Assembly: GCF_014647215.1 (NCBI RefSeq)
Contig: NZ_BMOT01000009.1
Coordinates: forward strand, 62,001 to 126,000
DNA length: 64,000 bases
Reading direction: 5' to 3'
Origin: Shewanella aestuarii
GTDB taxonomy: Bacteria; Pseudomonadota; Gammaproteobacteria; Enterobacterales; Shewanellaceae
Shown here: positions 20,537-29,834 of the stretch, piece by piece
Numbering within the stretch: position 1 is the first letter of the stretch
Layout: each line of letters starts with the position of its first letter
The notes under the pieces: model-generated
The model's input: only the letters and a program-made list of their open reading frames with translations
What the model was told of the DNA's origin: nothing
The model's database searches: none
Translations under genes and position numbers: made by a program

Positions 20537-21895
20537 GTGACTTCTCATCAAGCACCTTCAGCCACTATCGACAGTGAATTACCGGCATTAAAAAACGCGG
20601 TTAGCGTTGCACTTGAATATGCAAAGCAGCTTGGTTCTAGCGCCGCCGAAGTAGCAATCAGTAAGCAGCAGGGACTTTCGGTTTCTACGCGAAATAAAGA
20701 AGTGGAAACGGTTGAGTTTAATAAAGATGGCGCATTGGGGATTACGGTTTACCGTGATGGTCGTAAAGGCAACTCATCGACATCTGATCTCAGTCCAGAA
20801 GCCATCCGCCAAGCGGTGAAAGCCGCTGATGATATAGCTAAATATACATCTGAAGACCCTTTCAGTGGACTTGCCGATAAAGCGTTGATGGCACAAGATA
20901 TTCGTGATTTACAGCTGTATCACCCGCAAATATTAACTGCCGAAGAATTAGCTGAAATTGCGATTCGTTCAGAAGATGCGTGCTTACAAAGTGATAGCCG
21001 TATTAAAAGCTCCGATGGTGCAACGGCAAATGCCCACACCAGCGCAAAAGTGTATGGGAACAGTCATGGTTTTTTAAATGGTTATTGTAGCTCGCGTTAC
21101 AGTTTAAGCTGCGTAGCAATCGGTGAAGAGTCTGATGGTAATATGCAACGTGATTATGATTATACCGTTGCCCGTAAATACCAAGATTTATTAAGCCCTG
21201 AAGCGGTTGGAAAACAGGCTGCGAACAAAACCTTAAGCCGCTTAGATGCGCGTAAAATTGCTACCGCCAAAATGCCGGTATTATTTGCGCCTGAAATTGC
21301 CACTGGGTTAATGGGTCACTTAATTGGCGCTATTAGCGGTAGCAGCTTATATCGTAAATCGAGTTTTTTACTGGATTCGATTAACACCCAGATTTTTCCT
21401 GAATGGTTCAGTATTGAAGAGCAACCTCATCTCTTAGGGGCGTTAGCTTCAGCAAATTATGACGGTGAGGGTGTGGCTACGCAAAGCCGTAAAATTATTG
21501 ATAATGGTTCATTAGCCACTTACTTACTCACCAGTTATTCGGCGCGTAAATTAGGTTTAACCAATACTGGTCACGCTGGTGGGGTTTATAACTGGACACT
21601 TAGCCATAGCAACCAAACCTTTGATGAATTAATTAAAGCAATGGGCACAGGTTTGATTGTCACTGAAGTGATGGGCCAAGGTGTTAACGGGGTGACAGGT
21701 GATTACTCACGTGGTGCTGCGGGTTTCTATGTTGAAAATGGTCAAGTGCTATACCCAGTAGAAGAAATTACTATCGCGGGTAACCTAAAAGATATGTTTA
21801 TGGGCATTCAAGGGGTTGGTAAAGACCGTGATTTACGCTCATCTATTCGTACCGGCGGCATTTTACTGAGTGAAATGAAAATAGCTGGTAATTAA
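20537..21895 (+). CDS. pmbA: PmbA/TldE metalloprotease subunit
   Basis: 452 aa from GTG 20537 (RBS-like AAGAGA upstream). This is the non-catalytic partner of TldD: it has the same fold but no HExxxH zinc motif; the corresponding region reads FAPEIATGLMGHLIGAISGSSLYRKSSFL. Conserved family blocks include VEFNKDGALGITVYRDGRKGNSSTSDLS and the C-terminal GGIYNW-type NTGHAGGVYNWTL and GQGVNGVTGDYSRGAAGFYVENG. It acts with TldD in peptide degradation and maturation in the cytoplasm. It ends in a strong terminator hairpin. Both TldD and TldE halves thus lie in the same 10-kb region. Confidence 0.95.
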   Translation: MTSHQAPSATIDSELPALKNAVSVALEYAKQLGSSAAEVAISKQQGLSVSTRNKEVETVEFNKDGALGITVYRDGRKGNSSTSDLSPEAIRQAVKAADDIAKYTSEDPFSGLADKALMAQDIRDLQLYHPQILTAEELAEIAIRSEDACLQSDSRIKSSDGATANAHTSAKVYGNSHGFLNGYCSSRYSLSCVAIGEESDGNMQRDYDYTVARKYQDLLSPEAVGKQAANKTLSRLDARKIATAKMPVLFAPEIATGLMGHLIGAISGSSLYRKSSFLLDSINTQIFPEWFSIEEQPHLLGALASANYDGEGVATQSRKIIDNGSLATYLLTSYSARKLGLTNTGHAGGVYNWTLSHSNQTFDELIKAMGTGLIVTEVMGQGVNGVTGDYSRGAAGFYVENGQVLYPVEEITIAGNLKDMFMGIQGVGKDRDLRSSIRTGGILLSEMKIAGN

Positions 21896-21942
21896 CCGCA
21901 GCTTAACTGACGGCTTCGACCGTTAGCAAACTGATGTAAATT

Positions 21943-21981
21943 AAACAGGGGGTAAGTAATCACTTATCCCCTGTTTGTTTT
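21943..21981 (+). terminator. Rho-independent terminator of pmbA
   Basis: Fifteen-bp stem with one G.U pair: left arm AAACAGGGGGTAAGT (21943-21957), loop AATC, right arm ACTTATCCCCTGTTT (21962-21976), followed by GTTTT. It lies 48 bp after the pmbA stop. Confidence 0.85.
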
Positions 21982-22172
21982 ATAGATGTCCTGAAGTCGG
22001 GTTAAACAATATTTCTTAAGCGATTATTCAAGTGCTAACTGCGTTTGATTTACTGGCAATATGCCTGCAAACTCACCTAGTTATTAGTCTCATTTAAAGT
22101 GTCAGTGTTGAATTTTAAGCTTTTATATCGCTTATTCACGTTAATCCGAGTTTTGGTTAGATAGCTCAATGC

Positions 22173-23201
22173 TTATTCTACAGAAAACTCATAACGTGAA
22201 ATATGATGGTATATCGCATTTGGAGTTAACCAAGCATTACCCGGTAAATCAGGTTGATTGGGTGAGTCTGGTAGCATTTGTGGCTCGATGCATACAGCTT
22301 GGTGGTTAGTGAATACTTGCTGTTTTTTACCGACCACACCCTCTAAAAAGTTAGCGCCGTATAACTGCACCCCTGGCTGGTTGGTATAAACCGTCATCTT
22401 GACACCATTTTTAGTGCTTGATACGGCACCAAAACGTTGTAATTCACCGGCTTGATTATTCATAACAAAGCAATGATCAAAGCCATTGGTTGCAGCTAAA
22501 GCAGGTCGCTGTGTTTGCTCTGCCATAGGGGTGATCGAAGCTAAATCTAAATCAGTGCCTGCGGTTGCGACCATGGCGGTAGGAACACCGACATCGTTCA
22601 TGGTCAGATACTGTTTGGCATCGACTTGAACTTGGTGCGTGGTGTTGCTGTGCCCCCCATCTAAATTGAAGTAACTGTGCTGAGTTAAGCTAACTGGGCA
22701 GGCTTTATCTGTGGTTGCTAATATTTCAACATACAGGTTATTGCCCACTAAGCGATAATCTAGCTGCACTTTACAATTGCCAGGAAATCCCATGTCGCCA
22801 TCAGGACTGAGTAGGGTTAAGCGCACACCATCGCTGGTGGTGCCTAATTGCCAGAGCTTGCGATTAAAGCCCTCTTCACCGCCGTGTAAGCAATTAGTGG
22901 CCTGATTAATACTCAATTGGTAATCAACGCCGTCATAAGACAGTTTACCGTTTGCAATACGATTGGCATAACGCCCCGCGATAGCGCCAAGGTGAGCTGA
23001 CTGGGCTAAATAGTCGGCGATATTGTCACAGCCCAACACCACATTTTGACGTTCGCCATTTTTGGTTGGCACCCACAATGACCGGATTATGCCGCCTAAA
23101 CTCAAGACTTCCATTGCGATAGTGCCATTGTCTAAACGTATGCGTTCGACTTCTTCACCACGGGGATCTTGCCAAGATTCAAGCACACTAAAACGTACCA
23201 T
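22173..23201 (-). CDS. galM: Aldose 1-epimerase (galactose mutarotase)
   Basis: 342 aa. Interconverts alpha and beta anomers of galactose and other aldoses so that galactokinase can use alpha-galactose. The catalytic His is in LTQHSYFNLDG (about residue 175) and the catalytic Glu in VCIEPQMLPDSPN (about 307), both standard GalM motifs; the substrate Arg lies in GRYANRIANGKL (about 76-87). The gene starts 44 bp after galK ends and both are on the minus strand, so they are probably one operon in the order galK-galM. No galT, galE or sugar transporter is encoded nearby. Confidence 0.94.
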   Translation of the reverse strand: MVRFSVLESWQDPRGEEVERIRLDNGTIAMEVLSLGGIIRSLWVPTKNGERQNVVLGCDNIADYLAQSAHLGAIAGRYANRIANGKLSYDGVDYQLSINQATNCLHGGEEGFNRKLWQLGTTSDGVRLTLLSPDGDMGFPGNCKVQLDYRLVGNNLYVEILATTDKACPVSLTQHSYFNLDGGHSNTTHQVQVDAKQYLTMNDVGVPTAMVATAGTDLDLASITPMAEQTQRPALAATNGFDHCFVMNNQAGELQRFGAVSSTKNGVKMTVYTNQPGVQLYGANFLEGVVGKKQQVFTNHQAVCIEPQMLPDSPNQPDLPGNAWLTPNAIYHHISRYEFSVE

Positions 23202-23245
23202 TGAGGCCTCTCTGGTTTGTATTTAAGGTTCGGGTTATTGAGCTT

Positions 23246-24391
23246 TTATTTACTTATTCTGCCTGCGCCAGCACTGGCTGAACACAGTAAAATACGAGGT
23301 TCTAGCCCCGTTTTCTGGGTGTATTCTTGTTCAACTAAATTAATCACGTCATCGGTAAGTTCATGCTCGATCAGCGCAAGTACACAACCGTCACTCATGC
23401 GCACACCACCCCGTTCGCCAATATGTTGAGAAATCATCGATACGAGAATGTCGACTTCGGGGGCGATAACTTCAAAATCATCCCGTAACGACACATGTGA
23501 TTGGGTCATTAATTGGCTAAAACGCGCAATATCATTTTGTTGAAGCGCTCTGGCAGCATTACTTGTGCGGGTGTTTTCGGTGATCACATGGCGAGCTCGT
23601 CTAAACTGTTCAGAAGATAAGGTGTCTCTTTGCTGTTCTAGATAGCTTAATGATAAATCCCGCAAAGAATCTAACCCAAGTAACTGAGTGATGATCGCAC
23701 AGTCTTTTTTACGTTCTTCAAACTGCATCATAAAGGCTTTGCGGTTGATATTAGGGTCAATCACTACCATGCTGAGGTTTTCAGGGAGCAAAATCGCTTC
23801 GCTTTCTAACTCTAAGCAATCAATTAATAGTGCATGATCTTCTTCCGCTAAGGCGCTAATCATTTGATCCATAATGCCGCAATCAAGGCACATATATTGG
23901 CTTTCGCCGCGTTGGGCCAATAATGCAATTGCCGAAGGGGATAAATGCAATTGGCTGGCATAGCTGATCGCAGTACCAAAGGCGATTTCTAATGCGGCAG
24001 ATGAAGATAACCCTGCGCCAAGTGGCACGTTACCTACAATAGCTAAGTCGAGTCCTTTGGCTTGTAACCCCGACATATGCATTGCCGCGGTTACGCCTTT
24101 TAAATAGTTTGCCCAATCATCATTAGAAGAGACAGAGCCTTCCTCACCGAATGTCCACTGCTTAATTTGCCCAGGAAAGGCATCCGTTACCGCGCGAAAT
24201 AAATTGTCCTCACGATGCTTAACCGCAATCACAGTATGAAAGTTAATGGCTGCAGGCAGGACTAATCCTTCATTGTAATCGGTATGTTCACCAATAATAT
24301 TTACCCGGCCAGGAGCCTGGTATAAATCATCCGCTTTTGTGCCAAAAGTTTGCACAAATAATTTAGTTGCCCGTTGCGCTGGGTTAGACAT
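23246..24391 (-). CDS. galK: Galactokinase
   Basis: 381 aa, GHMP kinase family, cytoplasmic. Phosphorylates alpha-D-galactose at C1 with ATP. The galactokinase signature GRVNIIGEHTDYNEG is at about 27-41. The ATP-binding PLGAGLSSSAALE (about 124-136) and the catalytic Asp region LDCGIMDQMISAL (about 172-184) are intact. The C-terminal SASAGAGR is short compared with the usual GGGFGG-type motif 3 but within the family's range. First gene of galKM. The rest of the Leloir pathway is absent from the window. Confidence 0.94.
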   Translation of the reverse strand: MSNPAQRATKLFVQTFGTKADDLYQAPGRVNIIGEHTDYNEGLVLPAAINFHTVIAVKHREDNLFRAVTDAFPGQIKQWTFGEEGSVSSNDDWANYLKGVTAAMHMSGLQAKGLDLAIVGNVPLGAGLSSSAALEIAFGTAISYASQLHLSPSAIALLAQRGESQYMCLDCGIMDQMISALAEEDHALLIDCLELESEAILLPENLSMVVIDPNINRKAFMMQFEERKKDCAIITQLLGLDSLRDLSLSYLEQQRDTLSSEQFRRARHVITENTRTSNAARALQQNDIARFSQLMTQSHVSLRDDFEVIAPEVDILVSMISQHIGERGGVRMSDGCVLALIEHELTDDVINLVEQEYTQKTGLEPRILLCSASAGAGRISK

Positions 24392-24513
24392 ACTTCGAAA
24401 ATTTCCAACAGAAAGTGATCACGTGATTACCTTGATTTATATCACGACTCAGTAGTAACTGTAACTGAGATTTTTTTAACTAAGTGCAAATTGAAAATAC
24501 GCTGACAGAAACA

Positions 24514-24546
24514 AAAAACGCTTCGATATTTTCGAAGCGTTTTTAA
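24514..24546 (-). terminator. Rho-independent terminator after the antiporter gene
   Basis: Perfect 13-bp arms, AAAAACGCTTCGA (24514-24526) and TCGAAGCGTTTTT (24532-24544), flanked by A and T runs, so it can act in both directions. It lies 47 bp after the antiporter stop on the minus strand and upstream of galK, separating the two units. Confidence 0.87.
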
Positions 24547-24590
24547 TTAACAATCACTTAGTACTATTAGGCGTGATGTTGGGATTAAAC

Positions 24591-26246
24591 CTATGATGTC
24601 GATGCAGAGGCACTGGCTGCTTTAGTCTCGCTAGCCACTTTATCGGCACGATTAACTTGCTCTTGGTTTTCGTCTAACAGTTCATAAATAACATGGTCAA
24701 CAAAACCGGCACCCGCTGCTTCATAAAGGTTGTAAGCGGTATCAACCCCCGCAGCCTTTAACGCATCGGCATCTTCAGTGTATTGCACAATAGCACTGAT
24801 TTTGCCCTCGTAATTCAGCTTCTTAAGTTGTTCTACGGCAAATAAGTTACCCACATGATGCGGAATCGCCAACAGTACTAATTCAAGATTGGGCGCACGT
24901 TCTAATTTTTCCCAAAAGTCGGTATCGCCAGCATCGCCTTGCACCACATTACGGCCTTGAGTACGATGAAAATCAACTAACTCTTGTTTATGCTCAATCC
25001 CTAAAATTTCGCCATCAAAACGCAAACGAAGCTCGTCATACGCACCACTACCAATTCGCCCCATACCGAATATCAAAAAGCGAGGATTACCAATTTTAAT
25101 TTGGCGGTCTTCAGGGTGCAGTGGATGTTTTTCCATTTTGACTAAATGGCGTTGAAAGCGCTGGTAGATCTTATTCACACTGGTATTAAGTGGCGCTGCA
25201 AATAAAAAGCTAATGCTTAATGCCACAGCAATAATAATTAACCATGATGCTGGCAACCAACCTTTGTGGGCTGCAACGGCGGCAACAATCAAACCAAACT
25301 CACTGTAGTTACCTAAGTTGAACGAGGCTAGCAATGAGGTACGTGAACGTAACTTAAAGCGTGTCAGCAAGTAGATGAACATGACAATTTTTACGGGTAC
25401 TAATAAGACTAAAATAGCGGCTAAACCTATGTCAGACCAAGTCGGTAAACCGTTAAGGCCAATGGTGAGGAAGAAGGCGACCAGGAAGAGTTCTTTAAAG
25501 TAGTACATCGACTTGGCTAACTCAGACGACTTAGCGTGTCCGGCAAGTAAAATACCAATAATCAACGCACCTAAATCAGGTTTTAGTCCTACCGCTTCAA
25601 ATAACCAAGCGCCAACCACTAATGCCATTACAAGGCCAAATAACACCAGCATTTCGCTGTGACCCACGCGGTCAAATACCTTGTAAATAAGTGGTCGAGT
25701 AAACGGCAGTAATAATAACCCCAGCGCCCAAATGGATGGGATATCACCTTTAGAGATAGTTAAAAACACCACGGCAAAGATATCTTGCATAATCAAGATA
25801 CCAATAGCGACGCGGCCGTATAGCGACTTCATGTCACCATTATCTTCAATCACTTTTACCGCAAATACGGTACTCGAAAAACTTAAGGCAAAAGAAATCA
25901 GCAATAACTGATTCAGGCTATAACCTTCCAGTTGCTCTAGTCCCGCCATGCCCAATAGCTTTAAAACGGGGATAAAAAAGAGGATAGAACCCACTAAGTG
26001 GATACTTGATGTGGCCAACACCTCGGCTTTAAATAAACTTTTTAAATCCAGTTTTAATCCAATTGAAAACAATAGAAGGGTGACGCCTAAATCAGCAAGT
26101 TGCTTTAATAAAGGTAGGCTTGAGTCTTGAATGCCAAATGTGAATAAAACGAATCCTGCGCCTAAGTAGCCAATAAGTGGCGGTAACCCGACTTTACTCA
26201 CAAGCAGGCCGCAAAGTAAGGTGATAATTAAGATTGCCGGTTCCAT
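24591..26246 (-). CDS. CPA2 family monovalent cation:proton antiporter (Kef/YbaL-like)
   Basis: 551 aa, inner membrane. The first 370 residues hold 11-12 membrane segments of a Na/H exchanger domain, with conserved GFVLFTFGIQ, SFSSTVFAVKVIED, GILIMQDIFAVVFL and PDLGALIIGILLAGH blocks. After a linker, a TrkA-N Rossmann domain begins with FLIFGMGRIGSGAYDEL (about 389-405), which should bind a nucleotide and gate the channel. A further Lys/Glu/Ala-rich tail follows. There is no TrkA-C domain. Relatives exchange K+ or Na+ for H+; the ion is not shown by the sequence. It is a single-gene unit with terminators on both sides. Confidence 0.9.
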   Translation of the reverse strand: MEPAILIITLLCGLLVSKVGLPPLIGYLGAGFVLFTFGIQDSSLPLLKQLADLGVTLLLFSIGLKLDLKSLFKAEVLATSSIHLVGSILFFIPVLKLLGMAGLEQLEGYSLNQLLLISFALSFSSTVFAVKVIEDNGDMKSLYGRVAIGILIMQDIFAVVFLTISKGDIPSIWALGLLLLPFTRPLIYKVFDRVGHSEMLVLFGLVMALVVGAWLFEAVGLKPDLGALIIGILLAGHAKSSELAKSMYYFKELFLVAFFLTIGLNGLPTWSDIGLAAILVLLVPVKIVMFIYLLTRFKLRSRTSLLASFNLGNYSEFGLIVAAVAAHKGWLPASWLIIIAVALSISFLFAAPLNTSVNKIYQRFQRHLVKMEKHPLHPEDRQIKIGNPRFLIFGMGRIGSGAYDELRLRFDGEILGIEHKQELVDFHRTQGRNVVQGDAGDTDFWEKLERAPNLELVLLAIPHHVGNLFAVEQLKKLNYEGKISAIVQYTEDADALKAAGVDTAYNLYEAAGAGFVDHVIYELLDENQEQVNRADKVASETKAASASASTS

Positions 26247-26368
26247 AGCACTCCATATTTAGCGATAAATGAAAGATAGCTAACATTGTATAAGAAAAAT
26301 TGCCGAAGGGGGATTTTTCGTCACAATATAAAATAAGCACTTGGATGAAAATAGGTGCCTTTAAATAC

Positions 26369-26404
26369 AAAACAAGCGCCTTTGTAGAAAAAGGCGCTTG
26401 TTTT
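26369..26404 (-). terminator. Rho-independent terminator of dsbD
   Basis: Perfect 15-bp arms, AAAACAAGCGCCTTT (26369-26383) and AAAGGCGCTTGTTTT (26390-26404), with a 6-nt loop and AT runs built into both ends. It begins 27 bp after the dsbD stop on the minus strand. Confidence 0.87.
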
Positions 26405-26430
26405 CATCAAGTAAAGTATTTGCTAAATCA

Positions 26431-28290
26431 CTATTTCAAGAGCAAGTCTAAGTGATTCGCGAAGTCTTTAGGTCCCATAAAGCCAGTTACACGTAAATCA
26501 TCGCGTATAGCACCATTTTTATCGAACATTAATAATGTTGGTAAGCCCAATACTCCGTAGTGCTCAAGCAACTCGATATCAACTGCATCACTTTTAGTGA
26601 CATCGGCTTGCAGTATTACCATCTGATCCATGCGCTCAAGTACTGCGCCATCAGCAAACGTAATCGCTTCAAACTCTTTACAGGCCACGCACCAGTCAGC
26701 ATAAAGATCTAACATGACAGTTTTGCCACTGATGCTGGCTTTATCCAGCTCAGTTTCTAAATCTGCTAATGATTTAATCCTGATAAAGTGATGGGCTTCA
26801 GCTTTTGCTATGCCATTTGTTGCCGATTGGCTTATTCCCGGGGTTTGGAAGCCAAAGTGGCTCATTACCGCTTGAAAACCGTAAGAGAAACTCGCCAGTA
26901 AGGCCAGTAACAGCAAGACACTGCGCACAGTTTGTTTCCAGTTAAATTGAGTGAGTTTGTTTTGGTGCATTAAGTAACCCACCAAGCTCACACCCCAAAT
27001 AGCCCAAAGCACATCAGACACTAACCCAACCCAAATACGGCCAATCATCATGATAGAAACAGAGATTAGCAAGAAGCCGAAGATGGTTTTAATAATATCC
27101 ATCCACGCCCCCGCACGAGGCAGAATTTTACCGCCAGAGGTCCCTAATACTAATAGCGGCACGCCCATACCCATACTTAATACGTACAATGCTAAGAAGC
27201 CTTGTAACAGGTCGCCACTTTGCGCCACATAAATGAGTGCGCCAGATAGTGGTGCCGTTGTGCAAGGTGATGCCACTAATCCTGAAATAACTCCCATTAA
27301 AAACACGCCAATTAAATTGCCGCCTTTTTGGTTGTTAGAGAGCGAGTTCATTTTTTCTTGCCATTTTGATGGCAATTTTAAATCGTACATGCCAAACATC
27401 GACAAGCTTAATAGCACGAACATTACCGCGAGGAAAATCAAAATAGCTGGGTGTTGTAACGCCGCTTGAAATTTCATGCCCGCACTGGCAACCACAAGGC
27501 CAAGTAACGAGTAGGTAATTGCCATACCTTGCACATAAGCCATCGATAGCGTGAAAGCTTTTGTCGTTGATAGTTTTTGCCCTTGGCCGACAATGATCCC
27601 CGATAAAATGGGATACATAGGGAACACACAAGGGGTTAATGCCAAACCAATACCTAATCCAAAAAATATAGCCAAAGTCCATAATAGACTGTCGTTTTGT
27701 AGCATTTGGCTTAAGGTATCTTGTTGGGTGATGGGTGCTGTTGAGGGGGCGGTATCGTCAGAATCGGTTGCTTGTGGTGCGCCGATAACTTTTTTAGCCT
27801 GGGCTACTTTGCCATCATTGGCGGCGACTTGCGATAAAATGACATCGCGAGTTGTAGGCGGATAACACAGTGTGCCTTCAGCACAGCCCATAAAGGTCAC
27901 TTTAAAGGTGGCTTCGTTGCTGGCTTCTTTAATGCCAACGGGGATCTCTACAAATGAGTAAAAGACTTCCTGTTCACCAAAATATTCATCGTTATGGGAT
28001 TTACCACGGGGCAGATTGATATCACCAATCACCGCGCCGTCAGCGGCAAAGGTCAATTTATCGCGGTACATATAGTAACCGTCGGCAATCACCCAGCTGA
28101 TTTTTAATTGATTGCCTTGCTGTTTAAAATCGAATGAGAAAGCCTCATTAACAGGCAAAAGTTCAGGTTCACTGCTTAAAAAACTGAATTTACTCTTGCT
28201 AAATACCCCTTCACTTTGCGCCAAAGGCGCAATAACAATAGAGGACACTAGCAGTAAAGATGTTAAAACAAAGGCGAATATTTTTTTCAT
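26431..28290 (-). CDS. dsbD: Thiol:disulfide interchange protein DsbD
   Basis: 619 aa from ATG 28290, chosen because ATGA overlaps the cutA stop by 4 bp and because MKKIFAFVLTSLLLVSSIVIAPLA is a clear signal peptide; an in-frame ATG eight codons upstream is less likely. Domain order is typical: N-terminal periplasmic domain with MGCAEGTLCYPP (Cys pair near 136 and 142), eight membrane segments with LTPCVFPMYPILSG and SPCTTAPLSGAL (the two intramembrane Cys), and a C-terminal thioredoxin domain with YADWCVACKEFE (C534, C537). It carries electrons from cytoplasmic thioredoxin to periplasmic DsbC and the cytochrome c maturation pathway. cutA-dsbD order is as in E. coli. Confidence 0.96.
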   Translation of the reverse strand: MKKIFAFVLTSLLLVSSIVIAPLAQSEGVFSKSKFSFLSSEPELLPVNEAFSFDFKQQGNQLKISWVIADGYYMYRDKLTFAADGAVIGDINLPRGKSHNDEYFGEQEVFYSFVEIPVGIKEASNEATFKVTFMGCAEGTLCYPPTTRDVILSQVAANDGKVAQAKKVIGAPQATDSDDTAPSTAPITQQDTLSQMLQNDSLLWTLAIFFGLGIGLALTPCVFPMYPILSGIIVGQGQKLSTTKAFTLSMAYVQGMAITYSLLGLVVASAGMKFQAALQHPAILIFLAVMFVLLSLSMFGMYDLKLPSKWQEKMNSLSNNQKGGNLIGVFLMGVISGLVASPCTTAPLSGALIYVAQSGDLLQGFLALYVLSMGMGVPLLVLGTSGGKILPRAGAWMDIIKTIFGFLLISVSIMMIGRIWVGLVSDVLWAIWGVSLVGYLMHQNKLTQFNWKQTVRSVLLLLALLASFSYGFQAVMSHFGFQTPGISQSATNGIAKAEAHHFIRIKSLADLETELDKASISGKTVMLDLYADWCVACKEFEAITFADGAVLERMDQMVILQADVTKSDAVDIELLEHYGVLGLPTLLMFDKNGAIRDDLRVTGFMGPKDFANHLDLLLK

Positions 28291-28610
28291 AATGTAGTGG
28301 TTTCTTTTATCCATGTTAAATAAGGCGCAAGCCCATTAATAATAGGTGTTGCGATTAACTCTGGTACTTCATACGGATGTAATTGGATCACCATTTGTTC
28401 AATTGCTGAGTAATGTAAGCTACGGCATTTTATTTGCAATTGAACTTCTTGCGACTGACATACTTGGTTATCCCAATAATAAACCGACTCAACTATTGGG
28501 CTAATTTGCACACAAGCAACCAGTTTGGCCTCCACTAATGCACGCGCAATTTTGTCAGCTGTAGTTTTATCAGGACAGGTTGAAAAAATCAGTAAAAAGT
28601 CTGCAGTCAT
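28287..28610 (-). CDS. cutA: CutA divalent-cation tolerance protein
   Basis: 107 aa, the normal length of CutA, a trimeric PII-like protein. Conserved motifs are FSTCPDKTTADKIARALVEAKLVACVQI (residues 9-36) and ESVYYWDNQVCQSQEVQLQIK (41-61), plus HPYEVPELIATPI (about 79-91). It has been linked to copper and divalent metal tolerance in E. coli, though its biochemical role is unclear. It is first in the cutA-dsbD operon, and its TGA overlaps the ATG of dsbD. Confidence 0.95.
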   Translation of the reverse strand: MTADFLLIFSTCPDKTTADKIARALVEAKLVACVQISPIVESVYYWDNQVCQSQEVQLQIKCRSLHYSAIEQMVIQLHPYEVPELIATPIINGLAPYLTWIKETTTL

Positions 28611-28813
28611 TGTATATCTTCTAAACTTAACGTTAGCTTAAGCTAAAATGGGCAGTATTGGGTTACTTTACGGTTTTTAGATGCAGATTTCACTGTTATG
28701 TTTAAGAACCGTGAAGTCTCTTGAAAATAGACCGTATAATCCCCATATAGTTTTCATCAACATTCGATTATTTTTAATTTAATGCCGAGAGTTACTGTTT
28801 AACCGAGGTTTAC

Positions 28814-29374
28814 ATGTTTTTGATTTTATTGTTAGTGTTCATTATTGTACCCGCGCTGGAACTGTCAGTATTGATTCAAGTGGGTGATGCCTTGGGTGTG
28901 TGGCCTACCATTGGCCTAGTCTTTTTTACTGCAATCGTTGGGGTGTCATTGGTAAGAAGCCAAGGGTTAAATACCCTGATGACAGTGCAGCAAAAGTTGG
29001 CTCGTGGTGAAGCGCCAGGACAAGAAATTGTTGAAGGTATGATGCTAGCCGCCGCAGGTGTGTTGTTGTTAATTCCGGGATTTGTGACTGATGCAATAGG
29101 TTTATTGTTATTAACCCCTTTCACCCGCGCCCCAATAGCCGCCTTTATGTATAAACGTATGCAGTTACGGGTTGTTGCTAATGGCGGTTTTAAGCCTGGA
29201 TTCGGACCACAAGGGCCGTTTAATCAAGGGCCATTTGGACAAAATCCGTTTGACCCGACTCGTGATCAAGATCGCAATACTTTTGAGGGTGATTTTGAGC
29301 ATAAAGACGACCCAAGCCAAAAACGACCAGAAAGCCATCAAATCGATCATCAACACAATGATGAGCGCAAATAA
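28814..29374 (+). CDS. fxsA: FxsA family membrane protein
   Basis: 186 aa. The FxsA domain (about 1-130) has four hydrophobic stretches with the conserved FIIVPALELSVLIQVG, FTAIVGVSLVRSQGLNTL and LLLIPGFVTDAIGLLLLTPFTR. The C-terminal 55 residues are hydrophilic, with Gly/Pro/Phe repeats (GPQGPFNQGPFGQNPFDP) and an acidic, His-rich end. FxsA in E. coli is an inner-membrane protein that, when overproduced, relieves exclusion of phage T7 by the F plasmid; its normal role is unknown. It is near groESL in E. coli too. A strong terminator follows the stop. Confidence 0.93.
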   Translation: MFLILLLVFIIVPALELSVLIQVGDALGVWPTIGLVFFTAIVGVSLVRSQGLNTLMTVQQKLARGEAPGQEIVEGMMLAAAGVLLLIPGFVTDAIGLLLLTPFTRAPIAAFMYKRMQLRVVANGGFKPGFGPQGPFNQGPFGQNPFDPTRDQDRNTFEGDFEHKDDPSQKRPESHQIDHQHNDERK

Positions 29375-29377
29375 TGG

Positions 29378-29410
29378 AACAAAGCCAGCTAATTGCTGGC
29401 TTTGTTTTTT
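29378..29410 (+). terminator. Rho-independent terminator of fxsA
   Basis: Perfect 12-bp arms, AACAAAGCCAGC (29378-29389) and GCTGGCTTTGTT (29395-29406), loop TAATT, followed by a T run to 29410. It lies directly after the fxsA stop; 10 bp further is the end of a convergent gene. Confidence 0.9.
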
Positions 29411-29420
29411 AGCGGGCGAT

Positions 29421-29804
29421 TTATGCCGAAACCTTTGCTCCCACAAGATAAGCCGTAATAACACTGGTCAGCCAATTGGCGACAAACAGCCAGGTTATCC
29501 AAGTGCTTATTTGCGCCATATCACCATCAGGCACCTGAGTAATTTGCGCGTAAATCGCACTGTACTCTAAAGCCACTTCACCGGCTAAAATTTTATCGGC
29601 AATCACCTGTGCCCGTTCAATGGCGAAGTTCATCATTACCGCCAAACACACAAAAGACAACGTCATAAACCCAATACCTTGCCATTTTTTACCTAGCCAG
29701 ATTTGGCCACTACCAGGGCAAATAAGGGCTGACATCAGTGCCGCTTTTAAAGGCCGTTTGATGGCTGGAGCTTGATTTGATTTTGAAGTGTTTTGGATAG
29801 CCAT
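29421..29804 (-). CDS. Small conserved membrane protein of unknown function
   Basis: 127 aa from ATG 29804, chosen because AGG lies about 7 bases before it; an in-frame ATG at 29819 would add five residues. The sequence has a hydrophobic hairpin with LICPGSGQIWLGKKWQGIGFMTLSFVCLAVMMNF (about 24-57) and a last membrane helix (about 97-122, ITWLFVANWLTSVITAYLVGA). The PGSGQI(W)LG pattern resembles the TM2-like proteins that carry P-G-x-G-Q-x-Y-x-G. The role is unknown. It follows the MATE gene on the same strand by 15-30 bp and is probably co-transcribed with it. Confidence 0.7.
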   Translation of the reverse strand: MAIQNTSKSNQAPAIKRPLKAALMSALICPGSGQIWLGKKWQGIGFMTLSFVCLAVMMNFAIERAQVIADKILAGEVALEYSAIYAQITQVPDGDMAQISTWITWLFVANWLTSVITAYLVGAKVSA

Positions 29805-29834
29805 AATATGCCTATTCATTGATGGTGCTGATGA

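Noticed and set aside
29172..29570. 132-aa open frame on + strand across the end of fxsA and the convergent gene
   Set aside because: It overlaps fxsA and the start of the small membrane-protein gene, spans the terminator hairpin, and has no family features.
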